Of a stretch of 64,000 bases of DNA, positions 10,743-21,160 are shown piece by piece. The notes under the pieces were generated by a model that was given only the letters and a program-made list of their open reading frames with translations, did no database searches and was not told the origin of the DNA. Source of the stretch: Branchipolynoe longqiensis. Taxonomy: Eukaryota > Annelida > Polychaeta > Phyllodocida > Polynoidae. A program made the position numbers and the translations under genes. The DNA lies in contig JASIRB010002938.1 in assembly GCA_030323885.1 (NCBI GenBank), positions 1-64,000 of the forward strand, given 5' to 3'. Position 1 is the first letter of the stretch; each line of letters begins with the position of its first letter.

Positions 10743-10869
10743 TGTAAAGTACGAGTCGACACTTCGAGTTCCAGTTAGTGACTGACTTTTATTCTATCCA
10801 CAGTTTCCTAGGCAACCTACCAGTCGCAGCTGGTTCCCTCGTGTACCCGGTTGACCCATATATCTTACA
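10743..10869 (-). repeat. Element A 5' LTR (127 bp)
   Basis: Identical by eye to 6006-6132. Being upstream of the coding frame on the minus strand it would hold the promoter. It is followed by the GGCGG target duplication, where the purine-rich minisatellite resumes. Confidence 0.95.
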
Positions 10870-10990
10870 GGCGGGATGAGGCGAGGGTAGGCGGGACGAG
10901 ACGAGGCGAGGCGAGGCATGCCGAGGCAAGGGGAGGCGGGGCGAGGCAGGAGGAGGCGAAGCGAGGCCTGTGGGGCGGAGCGAGGAGGGA
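10870..10990. repeat. GGCGRG minisatellite (right half)
   Basis: Continuation of the array at 5600-6005 after element A, with GGCGGGATGAGGCGAGGG-type words. The junction at 10870-10874 repeats the GGCGG that precedes the left LTR. Confidence 0.88.
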
Positions 10991-11065
10991 GGGCTGTCGG
11001 CTTATTGAGACGTGACAAAGCATCACGTTCCGCCGCTCCACACCGTTTTTGTATTTATTGAAAGA

Positions 11066-11322
11066 AGTTTGGCCTGAAAATTAACATCAAGAAGACGGAG
11101 GTGCTATACCAACCCAACTCTACAAGATCCCGAGAGGAGGAGATCATGGTTGACAGAAACAAGCTGAACTCTGTTCCGGAATTCAGCTACAGAAAGAGAG
11201 AGCGCCCCCATCTCCGGTTCAAAGATACCATCAAGAGAAACCTGAAGCTGAGAGACATTAAGACTGACTCATGGACGCAACTCTCACAGCAGAGAGCTAA
11301 ATGGAGAGCGGCAGTCAAGTAA
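11066..11322 (+). pseudogene. LINE reverse-transcriptase remnant, internally deleted
   Basis: The frame reads ...FGLKINIKKTEVLYQP, which resembles the segment after the RT catalytic box in CR1/RTE-like LINEs, then jumps within a few residues to RPHLRFKDTIKRNLK and WRAAVK, which resemble the extreme C-terminus of such proteins. The intervening thumb region is absent, so this is a deletion derivative. It ends in a stop near 11322. It belongs to a different LINE family from element E. Confidence 0.75.
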
Positions 11323-11550
11323 TGACAAACAACTATTATAACTCAATGACTCGAGACCCACTACCCCTACTTTAGACCCATTACCACCTCTGAATAACTA
11401 CATCAACCAGCAATGCACACAATATAAACCACTATACATGCACAACATCGCACTATTGAAAGACTAACCGTTATTAAAACCAAATCTAACTGATATACAA
11501 ACACAGCATATGATTTAACCACTAGTGTACATTACTGCACACTCTATCTT

Positions 11551-11762
11551 GATGCATATACCTTGCACTATGGTGAGTACATATGCTGTACACTATGCAG
11601 CATAGGCTGCTCCCCCACTTTCTTTTAGGTTCAGAATGGGTTGTGCTGCACACAATGATGCATATACATTGCACTATGGTGAGTACATATGCTGTACACT
11701 ATGCAGCATAGGCTGCTCCCCCACTTTCTTTTATGTTCAGAATGGGTTGTGCTGCACACAAT
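11551..11762. repeat. 106-bp tandem duplication
   Basis: Two near-identical head-to-tail copies beginning GATGCATATAC at 11551 and 11657. They differ at only a few positions, so the duplication looks recent. Each copy contains ATGCTGTACACTATGCAGC, which is partly palindromic. The open frames here are by-products. Confidence 0.9.
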
Positions 11763-12156
11763 GCAACACATTCCACTTCCAATATGTACAGATGAAATGC
11801 GACCACTCCGACGTCTGGAAGACCAGTGCCCCGGCGCTGACAAAATATGTATTCAGATGAATACAAATATTTACCAAAAAAAAAAAATGAAAGCAGTCTT
11901 TGTCACATCGCGACCGACAGCATGATGATGACCAATTTTTAAACGTCAAGGGGAAAAGAGGAATTGGTGGAAATATATGCGTTTGATTTTCTGATTGGAT
12001 ATCGGTATTTCTGAATTAAATGCCACATCATCACTACCACACCCTCTGTTCATTACTAGGTATTGATCCCAAACCTGTACCCATCTCACAACAGTGAATC
12101 ATTGGGTAAGATCGTGTTAGACTGATTGCTGTTTGCTTTTTCCACTTCACTTTTTG
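11763..12156. other. Unassigned
   Basis: No gene is recognised. An A run lies at about 11876-11887. Confidence 0.4.
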
Positions 12157-12379
12157 GCTCGTTTGTTGTCTTATATCCTAGCAACACATATGGTCATATC
12201 AGGACGGGTACTGACTTGTGGCACTTGTCAACACTTAATAGTGCTGCCACACTTAGAGACCAGGCCACTGGCACCATGGCCTAATACCCCACTCAGTCAC
12301 ATTACCCGGATAATGTGCTAACCAGCCCTTGTCCTATCCTATTAATATTGTCAAGTGTCAGGCTAGATCGCGACAAGGG
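12157..12379 (-). mobile_element. SINE-1 copy lacking its tRNA head
   Basis: Plus-strand reading begins with the tail (TTGTTGTCTTATATCCTAGC) and passes through GGTCATATCAGGACGGG and GGCACCATGGCCTAATACC to the CAAGTGTCAGGCTAG segment. The tRNA-like head is missing. It is immediately followed by an oppositely oriented copy. Confidence 0.85.
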
Positions 12380-12383
12380 ATGG

Positions 12384-12670
12384 ATGGGATCGCGGAATGG
12401 GTTACAGCGTCCGTCTCCAGTGTTGGTTGATCATGGGATCGAATCCTGGTCGAGTCAAACCGATGACTTAGAAATTGATACTTTTTGCTTCCTAGCCAGG
12501 CGCTTGGATATCAAGCCAGGGTGGGATATCAAGTCATGGTGCTGCCAGCCTACTCTCCCAGTGGAGCACACCTATAAAGTCACCATGGATGTGCACGGTC
12601 ACAAGTCAGTACCCATCCTGAAATAACCTTAGATGGTGCCAGCACGTAAAACTCCAACAACCAATCAACC
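12384..12670 (+). mobile_element. SINE-1 copy, complete
   Basis: The tRNA-like head (GGATGGGATCGCGGAATGGG, B box GATCGAATCC) is followed by GAGTCAAACCGATGACTT, the conserved body and the 3' end GTAAAACTCCAACAACCAA. It forms a long inverted pair with the copy at 12157-12379, with head ends facing. Confidence 0.87.
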
Positions 12671-13684
12671 ATCCACAGCTGAAATGCCACATATCCAGAT
12701 AAACGTGGGTGTGTGGGCTCACAATGCCTAGAGAACCTATTGGGTTCCGGCCTCCAAATTAATTACACACTATGGAACAGTCGCATTGTCCGCTACCTTT
12801 ATTATTTACATGAACAAGTATATCACATAAAATATATCTTTGCCTTTGATGCAATTGGCTAACTTCCGTTTCATCTTGATATGGATTTTGTTAACTAGAA
12901 ATTGCTTAGGGATATTTATTACTTAGATATTGTTGGTTTGTAGAGATTCAACAATTAGTATACAGGTAGTGGCATCACCAGGCCCAAACGGACGATGTCA
13001 CGGCACCATATTGAATGGTTAAATGTAATTCAAAGAAAAACTAAACTTGGCCTTAGATTCAGACACCTTGGTATACACACCAGACGGTAACAGCACGTAC
13101 AAATCTTGAACATAGTATGCCATTGTGTGCTTGGTAAAAGCACAGAAGAATTCCATGGGACAATTTTCTACGATATATCTGGATTAATGTCTGAAAATAT
13201 CCTTTGATGTTAATGAGAAATTGTCCTAGAATCCTCATGGTCAAAGTGCCGTTTCATCCATCAAGGTGGAAAGTAAAGATCTTTTTTTGTAAATTAATGT
13301 TGTTCATGTTATTTCTCAGTGCCATAGCACTAGTCATCATGCCGCAAAGATCCGGTTTTTTGTTGGTGTAAATTAATTGTGTTAATCTTATTTCTCCGTG
13401 ACGTAGCACTAATCTTCCGGCCGTAAGTTGTGTATCTATTTACACAACGCTTTAAAATAATCTTTAGAATATAAGTCAAATACAAATGATACATTAAATA
13501 AAAAGATATCAACAACATCATCTTAGGGTCACCCCTTTCAGGAGGCGTTGTTTGCTTTCTTTATTTACTTCTTTTTAATGTCTTCGTCATAGTTCAGATA
13601 AATACATAAATACTTTGTATGTAAAAGTGTAAAAAGTAAATCGATCTGGGTGCTAGCTTTATAATAGTTGAGTCAATAAATTGT
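12671..13684. other. Unassigned AT-rich stretch with a diverged local duplication
   Basis: No gene is recognised. The segments about 13279-13345 and 13350-13430 are diverged tandem copies sharing TGTAAATTAAT, TTATTTCTC and GTAGCACTA-type words. The rest resembles nothing else in the window. Confidence 0.4.
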
Positions 13685-14325
13685 TTGTTTGTTGTTTTAC
13701 ATCCCAGCAACATCTAAGGTCATATCAGGACAGGTACCGAATTGTGACAGTGCACACTCATGGTGACTTTATAGTGCTACCCCACTGGGAAACCAGGGCC
13801 GCGTTCAGGCTCCATCTTGGAGGCACCTCGGCGACGGGCCTGACGTCATGCTAGTCTGCACGGCAAAGGCAGTTTGTTGTCTCGAAAATGGCCACCCCCA
13901 TGGGCGGTGGCCATTTGCAATGGGAAAGCTGTGCTGTGATAGGCTGATACCACTGGCGCTTTTTGTCTCCTGATTGAAAAGGGAGGCATCACCGAGACGT
14001 CGCCGAGACGCACCCTGAACGCAAATAAGCCAAAAAGCATCGCCGAGACGTCGCCGAGACGCATCCAAGATGGACCCTTAACGCGGCCCAGGCCACCAGA
14101 ACCATGACCTGATATCCCACACAGGGATGACACTGAGCCAATCAGTCGTTGCCATATCCTAATAAATGCAGAGCGCCAGGTTGGAATCAACAAGTATCAA
14201 GTTTTAAGTCATTGGTTTGACTCGACCAGGATTCGAACCCACGAACTCATGGGTTCGGATCTCCCGATTTCCCAAAACGGGAGACGGACGCTCGACGGCT
14301 GGGAACCAGCCCGCCGCTACGATGG
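13685..14325 (-). mobile_element. SINE-1 copy split by a nested MITE
   Basis: The tail and outer body (13685-13799) end at AAACCAGGG, and the body resumes at 14086 with CCCAGGCCACCAGAACCATG and continues through TTGGTTTGACTCGACC and the B-box complement GGATTCGAACC to the tRNA head. The interruption is a separate inverted-repeat element. The SINE is therefore older than the MITE. Confidence 0.87.
13800..14085. mobile_element. MITE-1a nested in a SINE (about 286 bp)
   Basis: Terminal inverted repeats: left CGCGTTCAGGCTCCATCTTG, right (reverse complement) CGCGTTAAGGGTCCATCTTG. Flanking words CCAGGG(C)C and CCCAGGCC suggest an approximately 8-bp target duplication. Inside are two copies of a CGCCGAGACGTCGCCGAGAC-type block (about 13995 and 14040) and a palindromic centre around GGCCATTTGCAATGG. 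The same centre occurs at 25764-25871, marking a family. An 8-bp duplication would fit hAT or P type, but this is inference. Confidence 0.83.
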
Positions 14326-15396
14326 ACCAGTGTAGAGAGATGCTGGCGTTAATAAAGCATTAAGTAACTACACATCAACGTGTGCAGTCGTTGGTCCTTA
14401 ATCACATTACAACCCCGTCTGGTGAGTCAATACATTGATTTGCATAGCCTTGTCTATTGACTTTATGTACTAGGTAAACGTAGAATATGAAGGTTGGATC
14501 AAATGAATGGAGAGGGAGGATTCCTATGTTGAAAATCTCTATATTGAGGATCCGAATTCAAGACAACATTTTCTGAGATCAAATATGAAGATTGGAGAGA
14601 ATGAAAGTAGAGGGTGGAAATATGTAAACTGAAAATGGGAAATAAACACAACATTTCCTGAGATCAATCTGATAGTTCCACGTCAAATATCTGTAAACAG
14701 TCATTTGTCATTTAACAAATAATTTACCGCAAATTGAAACAGAGTAAGTTATAATGACCAATGAGACAAGACACTGAAAGGAATGGATTCTGAAACTTCC
14801 AATGGCTGCTATCATGAAAGGGATGACATCCATTACTCTTGGAACGAGCACACAACGCTTACTCACGTTAGGAGGAAAAACAAAAAACGAACAAATGCTC
14901 TTGGGCCATCTACGGCTAGACAGCCGTGCAACACAAATCCCCCTCAAAGGCATCTTACTTTGACAGGGGCTCTATATGTTATTACATCCCTTAAGCACCC
15001 ACACAACGGGGCGTCTCACCGGAGACAACAAAACACCCACCTTGAGTAAATACTTCAATCCTACTGTTTCAGGGTCTCCATGTATTCAGGAATGATGTAC
15101 AGACTTCTGAGCACGCTTTACAATCATTCAAGTTGTGTAGCCTGATGGTCTTCAGTTCCTGCAATGTTTGTTTACTTGATAAATATAATAGAGTATTTTA
15201 ATTTTCAGTTTGAAGGAATTATTATGAATGGGTCCATTTCGAGATATTTTAAGCGAGAACTCGCGAAATTAATTTCGGCTAGCATATACAAATACTGAGC
15301 AACATAAACTTCAGCAATAACTGTTTTTTATCAAATTGACATCGTGTTCTCTGAAAAGTAGGTAGTTCCAAATTTTAAATAGACGCACCAATATCT
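14326..15396. other. Unassigned
   Basis: I see no gene or defined repeat. The short open frame at 14708-14953 (minus) has no recognisable domain. Confidence 0.4.
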
Positions 15397-15408
15397 AAAT
15401 AAAGGAGT

Positions 15409-15727
15409 GTGGTTGTTATGCTACGTCCTAGCAACAGCTAAGGACATATCAGGACTGTTACCAACTTGTGACAGTGGGCATTCCTGGCGACTTAATAGTG
15501 CTCCCCCACAGGGAGACCATGACCTGATATCCCACTCAGTAACATTATCCTGACACTGAGTCAACCAGTCCTTGCCCTATGCTAATAATGCCGAGCACCT
15601 GGCTAGGAAGCGACAAGTATCAATTTGTAAGTCATCGGTTTGACTTGACCAGGGTTCGAACCCATGATCCCATGGTCTACCAACACGGGAGACGGATGCT
15701 CTAACTCTTTCGGCCATCCCGTCTAGT
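15409..15727 (-). mobile_element. SINE-1 copy, complete, with 12-bp target duplication
   Basis: A full 319-bp copy flanked by a perfect AAATAAAGGAGT direct repeat (15397-15408 and 15728-15739). On the minus strand it starts with the tRNA-like head (CGGGATGGCCGAAAGAGTTA, resembling an A box), has the B box GGTTCGAACCC, then the body and the GACGTAGCATAACAACC tail. The perfect duplication confirms LINE-type target-primed integration and fixes both ends of the element. Confidence 0.95.
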
Positions 15728-15813
15728 AAATAAAGGAGTTGATTATACTTAGCTTCCATATTAAATATACATAATTTGAATAACAGTACAGCAAGAAACA
15801 AAAGGGCGTGTCC

Positions 15814-16170
15814 GGACGTGGTGGCCGAATCGGTAGAGCGCAGGCTTCCCATGGGCAAGGGTGGGAGTATGAATCCCAATCGAGTAAAATCAATGACTTA
15901 CAAAATTGATATGTGCTGCTACCTAGCTTGGCACTTGGCATTTCTTTGCATTTATAGGATAGAGCCAGAACAGGTAAGCTCCGTATTAGGATAATGTGGC
16001 TGAGTGGGATATTAGGTCATGGTAATAGCGGCCTGATCTTCCACTAGAGCAACACTATAAAGTCTCCACAAGTGCGCGCTGTCGCCACAAGCACGCACTT
16101 TCACATGGCAGTACCCGCCCTCATAGGACCAAATATATTGATAGGATGTAAAACCCCAACAAACCAACAG
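15814..16170 (+). mobile_element. SINE-1 copy, complete
   Basis: The head begins at about GACGTGGTGGCCGAATCGG (A box-like TGGCCGAATCGG), followed by a degraded B box (GAATCCCAATC), AATCAATGACTT, the body, and a tail ending GTAAAACCCCAACAAACC. It lies about 90 bp from the opposite copy at 15409-15727, with heads facing. Confidence 0.88.
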
Positions 16171-17077
16171 AAGTGGATCAATGTATGTGCATATATGCAT
16201 AAGTTTGTATAGGACATTGCGATGTGTAGTTCTCAATCCGAAACCTGTGAACCCAAGTCAAACGCAAGAAGGAATTGTGGGCATCCATTTCAGAATTAGC
16301 ATAAACTTAATCCCGCAATCGCTGTGCGGAATGTGCGGATAATCTTGTGGGTTGGTGATGAGGTTTTTCTTCTCTCTGCATTCCCTTTCTTACATGGTTA
16401 TACATTAGTTGTTAGGTTTGCACTGTTGTATAAAAATGAATCTACTCCAAATGTGAAAAGTTGAACCTGACCCAAATATATTATATATGCTACCTCTATG
16501 ATAGGACGAGAACTGTTTCTAGTACTTAAAAGCCCAATAAACTAAATATATATAGCCTCACTCGTGCACAATATAATATTGTCCATTACCCGCTTCATAA
16601 TTAACACATACTATTAGGGAAACACAATAAGAAACAAGCTATAAATATAGGTTTTTATGTGTATGGCATTTGATGCGAAGGATGAGTGTTCTATCTCTGG
16701 TACAACTAGTGCATTGGATAAACATACACTACTACATAGAGGTCGGTTATCCTCTGACATAAAATATCGGTGTGAATGAACAGTGGCAGCAAAAACGGTT
16801 AGCGCATGCGTATAGTATGGTTGGCACCGAGTAATGAATAGCATCAATAATGATAACAATAATTAATAAGAAGTTCCCTTCACACTTTTTTACATGCATA
16901 ATAATCATACATCAGAAATACTAAACCACACAATATCAAATGAATTTCTTAACAAATTAGAGGTACAAATTGAATTGCTGGAAATCTGATCGATGGGTAC
17001 ATTGGACCGATAGTGATATTTCCAGATGGAACTAGGTCTGACTATTCATATAACATTATGTTAAGGAAGACAATGTG
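16171..17077. other. Unassigned AT-rich stretch
   Basis: No gene or clear repeat is recognised. Confidence 0.4.
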
Positions 17078-17135
17078 CATTTGGGTTATACACCTGAGGT
17101 CATATCAGGACGGGGTCTATATCGTGTAATAGGCG
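17078..17135 (-). mobile_element. SINE-1 tail fragment
   Basis: Contains GAGGTCATATCAGGACGGGG, the conserved part of the SINE-1 3' body, with little else recognisable. Confidence 0.6.
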
Positions 17136-17427
17136 TGCTATATTATTCAATATAGAATTGTTGCTTAAATTAGGATGATGTGTGTTTGAAGCGTGGCGAG
17201 GGAGGAGAGGAAGGCAGGAGTTGGAATAAACACACTTTATTCAATATGAGCAATGCATATATGAGGATAAGAGAGAACAAAGGGTGTCAGAGTAAATGTA
17301 ATAGTTAAACAGTGGATATGATATGTTAAGATATAAGAGCTAAATGTCAGGATAATGAATGGATAAAGTAATAATAGGTATAAACAATGTCAATGGGTAA
17401 AGTCTTAGTGAGGGAGTGTCAGTTATC
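17136..17427 (-). other. Probable 3' flank of the tyrosine-recombinase element
   Basis: AT-rich and non-coding. On the minus strand, downstream of the recombinase remnant, there is an AATAAA poly(A)-like signal (plus-strand TTTATT near 17240). The sharp change from AT-rich to very GC-rich DNA at about 17430 suggests that the coding region of a foreign element starts there. No terminal repeats are seen. Confidence 0.4.
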
Positions 17428-18345
17428 ATGGGGAGGGAGGTGCCCCGAAGAGCCCTCCACCAATACGGAGGCGAGGGCTCGAGGGGCGCCCGAGGCGGCG
17501 AGCCGGAGGATGTAGGCGTGGACTGCATCCAAGGTGCACGTCCCCTGTGCCATTATGTCCGCGAGGGGGACTCCCGCCCTCTGGCAGGCCTGAGCCATGC
17601 CCCGGCGGAGGCTGTGGAGGGTGGAACCGACCGGGGCGGGTCCCCAAGGGCCTTTAGGGGGCCTCGCAGGGCGGCTGTCAGAGTCCGAGGGTCCAATGGA
17701 TGGCCCGAGGGCAAGATGAAGGCAGGGTCGGCATCGGCGGCAGGGAGGAGGGCCACCAAGGCAGCCCAGGCGGCAATAGGGCAGAGGGATCGACCTGGCG
17801 AGGCGAGAACGAAGAGGGCGACCGCCCCCAAGGGAAGGGAGACGGTCTCCGATGTCCGGAGGGTAACTCGGAGGCCCCCGGGGGCGGGTGCGACATCGGC
17901 TCGGGTGATGGTGTGCGGGCCGCCCCATACCTCGGGGCTGGGAGAGAGGAGGCTGGATTGCCGGCGCATCCCATGGTACCCGAGGAGGAGGGCGGCCCGA
18001 AGGAGGACACAGAGGGCCCCGCGCTGGCGAGATGGGCGGCAACGACTGCGAGGCAGGATGGGGTGAGGGGCAGGGCAGGGTGGGCGACGTGGCCGGATGG
18101 CCGGCCCGCCCCCACCCCCCCCCCCCCCCCCGGCAGACATCCCGCGCAAGGCGCGAGGCGGAGGGGTCGCCCCTGGCCGCCTCCAGCCAGGAGCGCACAC
18201 CGGAAATGGCGTTGCGCAGAGGCGCAGCGATGGCGCGGGCGTAGAGCGAGGCGGTGTAGGCAGCAACGTCGAAGGGCGTTGGGGCAAGGGGGTCACAGCG
18301 ATGGCCCGAGGTGAACTCCACGTAGCCCGGCGCCTGCCCCGGCTG
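17428..18345 (-). pseudogene. GC-rich tyrosine recombinase, Crypton/DIRS type, frameshifted
   Basis: On the minus strand the N-terminal part (FDVAAYTASLYARAIAAPLR) matches the style of the SAM-like arm of Crypton/DIRS recombinases. A second frame carries LLLGYHGMRR, holding the first catalytic Arg, then TSETVSLPLGAVALF and LCPIAAWAALVALL. The first frame then resumes with the HSLRRG box (about 17596-17625) and the nucleophile region VHAYIL (about 17505-17520). At least two frame changes are needed: one at or near the C run at 18114-18132, the other near 17640. The usual W/H before the Tyr is replaced (AQGTC). The N-terminus runs into satellite DNA. It would catalyse site-specific integration if repaired. 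No RT or gag partner is visible. It is clearly different from the recombinase of element C. Confidence 0.72.
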
Positions 18346-18690
18346 AGTAGTGCACAGTGGTTTCACACACAGTGGTATCACACAGCGTGGCATCACACAG
18401 AGAGGTGGCACACACAGTGGAGGCACACAGAGTGGTATCGCACAGTGGTAGCATGCAGTGGTAGTCCACACAGTGGTATCACACACAGTGGTATCACACA
18501 CAGTGGCCACACAGATAGTAGCATCACACACAGTGACGGCACACACAGTGGCAGCATGTGCGGTGTGGCATCACACACCGTGGTGGCACACAGAGTGGTA
18601 TCGCACAGTGGTAGCACGCACAGTTGTAATGCGCACAGTGGTATCACACACAGTGGTATCACACACAGCGCTGGAGGTGGTTCCAGGATG
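18346..18690. repeat. CACAGTGGTATCACA satellite
   Basis: Irregular tandem array of about 15-bp words (AGTGGTATCACACAC and variants with GTAGCA or GTGGCA). Open frames across it on both strands are products of the periodicity. Confidence 0.85.
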
Positions 18691-19605
18691 GCCATCAGGC
18701 GATGGGGTTGGCGTGGGTGACATGGGTGACCAGGGTGACCGTGAGTCTGAGGCATGACTCCGCCAGCAGTCTGCGGCATGACTGCGGTGAGGGCGTAGGC
18801 AGGGTGGCTGGTGATCGGTCCAGGGTGCCATTGGGTGGGTGACATGGGTGACCGGGGTGACGTGGGTGATGGCGGGTCTGAGGCGTGATTTCGCCAGCAG
18901 TCTGAGGTATGACTGTGGTGGGAGTGTCGAGGGTGGCTGGGGGGCCTGAAGAAGGGGGGGAGCGGGCGGCCAAAAATGACTCCACCATCAGTCTGAGGCA
19001 TGACTGCGGTGCCTGGGTGCCGGAATCACAGGGGCGGCGGCGGTGGGCTTGAGGCATGAGTCCGCCAGCAGTCTGAGGCATGACTGGATGACCCCACCAG
19101 CAGTCTGCGGCATGACTGCGGTGGCTGGAAGTAGTTCCAGGCATGAGTCCGCCAGCGGTCTGAGGCATGACTGCATGACTCCACCAGCAGTCTGAGGCAT
19201 GACTGCAATGGTCAGAGGTAGTTCCAGGCGGGACAGTGCCGGCAGTCTGAGGCATGTCTGTGGTGGGAGCACATGTGCGGCGGCGGCGGGTCTGAGGCAT
19301 GACTCCACCAGCAGTCTGAGGCATGACTGCATGACCCCACCAGCAGTCTGAGGGATGACTGCAGTGGCTGGAGGTGGTTCCAGGGATGAGTCCGCCAGCG
19401 TTGTGAGGCATGACTGTGTGACCCCACCAGTAGTCTGAGGCATGACTGCAGTGGTTGGAGGCAGTTCCAGGCAGGACACCGCCGGCAGTCTGAGGCATGA
19501 CTGCGGTGGGAGCACAGGTGCGGCGGCGGCGGGTCTGAGTCATGACTCCGCCAGCAGTCTGAGGCATGACTGCATGACCCCAGTAGCAGTCTGAGGCATG
19601 ACAGT
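18691..19605. repeat. Satellite built on GCAGTCTGAGGCATGACT
   Basis: Tandem and higher-order array: the phrase CCAGCAGTCTGAGGCATGAC recurs at least 15 times, separated by variable spacers including GGTGGCTGGAGGTRGTTCCAGG and GCGGCGGCGGGTCTGAG. Units of about 40-43 bp combine into longer blocks. The 506-codon minus-strand frame across it is a repeat artefact. Confidence 0.88.
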
Positions 19606-19885
19606 GTAGCATGGCACAAGCCGTGTAGTGTGACACAAACAGTGTAGTGTGACACAAGCAGTGTAGTGTGATACACCAGTGTGGTGTGATAACCAGTGTA
19701 GTGTGGCAGGACCAGTGTCGCGTGACACACCAGTGTAGCATGACACAAAGAGTGTAGTGTGACACAACCAGTGTAGCGTGAGAGAACCAGTGCAGCGTGA
19801 CACAAACAGTGTAGTGTGATTCAGCGAGTGTAGTGTGCCACAGCCAGTGTAGTGTGAGACAGCGAGTGTAGTGTGACACCACCAG
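19606..19885. repeat. AGTGTAGTGTGACACAA satellite
   Basis: About 14 irregular copies of a roughly 19-20 bp unit with the core CAGTGTAGTGTGACAC, distinct from the flanking arrays. Confidence 0.85.
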
Positions 19886-20640
19886 TGGGCGGCGGTTGTG
19901 GTGAGCTGCTCGGCCGGTAGGGGTGGTGGCGGTGGCGGGATGAGAGGGTGGCGGGTCGTGGCGGGCGGCGAAGGGGGGGAGGGGGGGGGCCAAGGGTAAT
20001 GGTGGTGTGAGTTCCGGTTGCAGGCAGGCGACTTCCGGAGGCTGTTGTGGTGAGGGGGGCAGGGCGCCGGCGGTGGCAGAGGTTGTGGGCGGCAGAGATG
20101 TGAGGGGCGGCAGAGATGTGAGAGAGGCGGCAGGGGGTGGCGGGCGGGCAGGGCGGCGGTTGTGGTGAGCTGCTCGGCCGGCAGGGGTGGCGGCGGGGAG
20201 AGGGTGGCGGGTCATGGCGGGCGGCGAGGGGGGGGGGCAAGGCCCGGGGGGGGGGGGTGGTCGTGGGCAGCGGCTGGGGGGGGGGGGGGGGGGGTGTAGT
20301 GGCAGCCGTGTCTGGAGTTGCGGGCAGGCGACTTCTGGAGATGAGGGAGGTTGAGATGGGGCGGCGAAGGTGGGGGGTGGGGGGGGGGGGTGCCGGCGGA
20401 GGCAGAGATGTGAGGGAGAGATGTGAGGGGGGGGGGCAGAGATGTGTGCGGTCTGGGCGGGGGGGGGGGCGCCAGGGCGGCAAGGGTGGCTACTTCACAG
20501 GCGGGGCCTGTGGTGAGACCGTGGAGTGTGGTGGCCGGGTGGTCGGCAGAGATGAGAGCCGGGTGGCGGTTGGATGAAGCCTGGCGGTGTGAGGGAGGGT
20601 GTTGAGGGGGGGGGGGCGAGGATGGGGCCAAGGAGGGACC
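19886..20640. repeat. G-rich duplicated block with long G runs
   Basis: A block of about 260 bp starting GCGGTTGTGGTGAGCTGCTC occurs twice (about 19894 and 20156). Both copies and the region after them contain G runs, the longest about 17 G near 20277-20293. Such runs are quadruplex-prone and a likely place for sequencing or assembly errors. Confidence 0.8.
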
Positions 20641-21160
20641 AACCGTGGGTAGAGGCGTGGCGAGAGGGGTCGTCCTGCAGGATGGTGTAGTGCACGGTAG
20701 TGGTGAGGGGCCGATGTGCAGGCTGGCGTAGTGCACGGTAGTGGTGAGAGGCCGTCGTGCAGGGTGGTGTAGAGCACGGGTAGTGGTGGGCGCCCGTCAT
20801 GCAGCGTGATGCAGGGTGGTGTACGGCATGGCGGTGGTGAGATGCCGTCGTGCAGGGTGGTGTAGTGCACGGTAGTGGTGAGAGACCATCATGCAGGAAG
20901 GTGTAGTGCAGGGTGGTGGTGAGAGGCCGCCGTGCAGGATGGTGTAGTGCATGGTAGTGGTGAGAGCCCGTCGTGCAGGGTGGTGTAATGCACGGTAGTG
21001 GTGAGAGACCGTCATGCAGGAAGGCGTAGTGCATGGTCAGGGATAGTGCAGATGGCCAACGACAGTGTAGGGCACGTAGAGGCATGGAGAGATGCAAGCC
21101 GTGGAGATTAGTGTAGTGCATGGTAGTGGTGAGAGAGGTCATCATGCAGGAGAGTGTAGG
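20641..21160. repeat. 41-bp minisatellite
   Basis: Tandem units with the core GTGCAGGGTGGTGTAGTGCA followed by CGGTAGTGGTGAGAG. Unit starts at about 20891, 20932 and 20973 give a period of 41 bp. Roughly 9-10 units, some with small deletions. Confidence 0.88.

Larger units (their letters stand above)
6006..10869 (-). mobile_element. Element A: complete Ty3/gypsy LTR retrotransposon
   Basis: A 4864-bp element on the minus strand, bounded by two 127-bp LTRs that I read as identical and by a 5-bp target duplication (GGCGG at 6001-6005 and 10870-10874). A primer-binding site abuts the 5' LTR with no spacer and a polypurine tract abuts the 3' LTR. A single ORF covers gag, protease, RT, RNase H and integrase, in the Ty3/gypsy order (integrase last). 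The closest style I know is the mag / K02A2.6-like group of metazoan gypsy elements. Identical LTRs and an unbroken ORF imply a very recent insertion. About 810 bp of AT-rich non-coding DNA (6133-6941) lies between the stop codon and the 3' LTR; I see no env gene there. Confidence 0.96.

Noticed and set aside
18695..20215. 506-codon open frame on the minus strand
   Set aside because: It crosses three different tandem arrays and its protein is a reading of the repeats (recurring SCLRLL / MPQTAGGV). No gene-like features.
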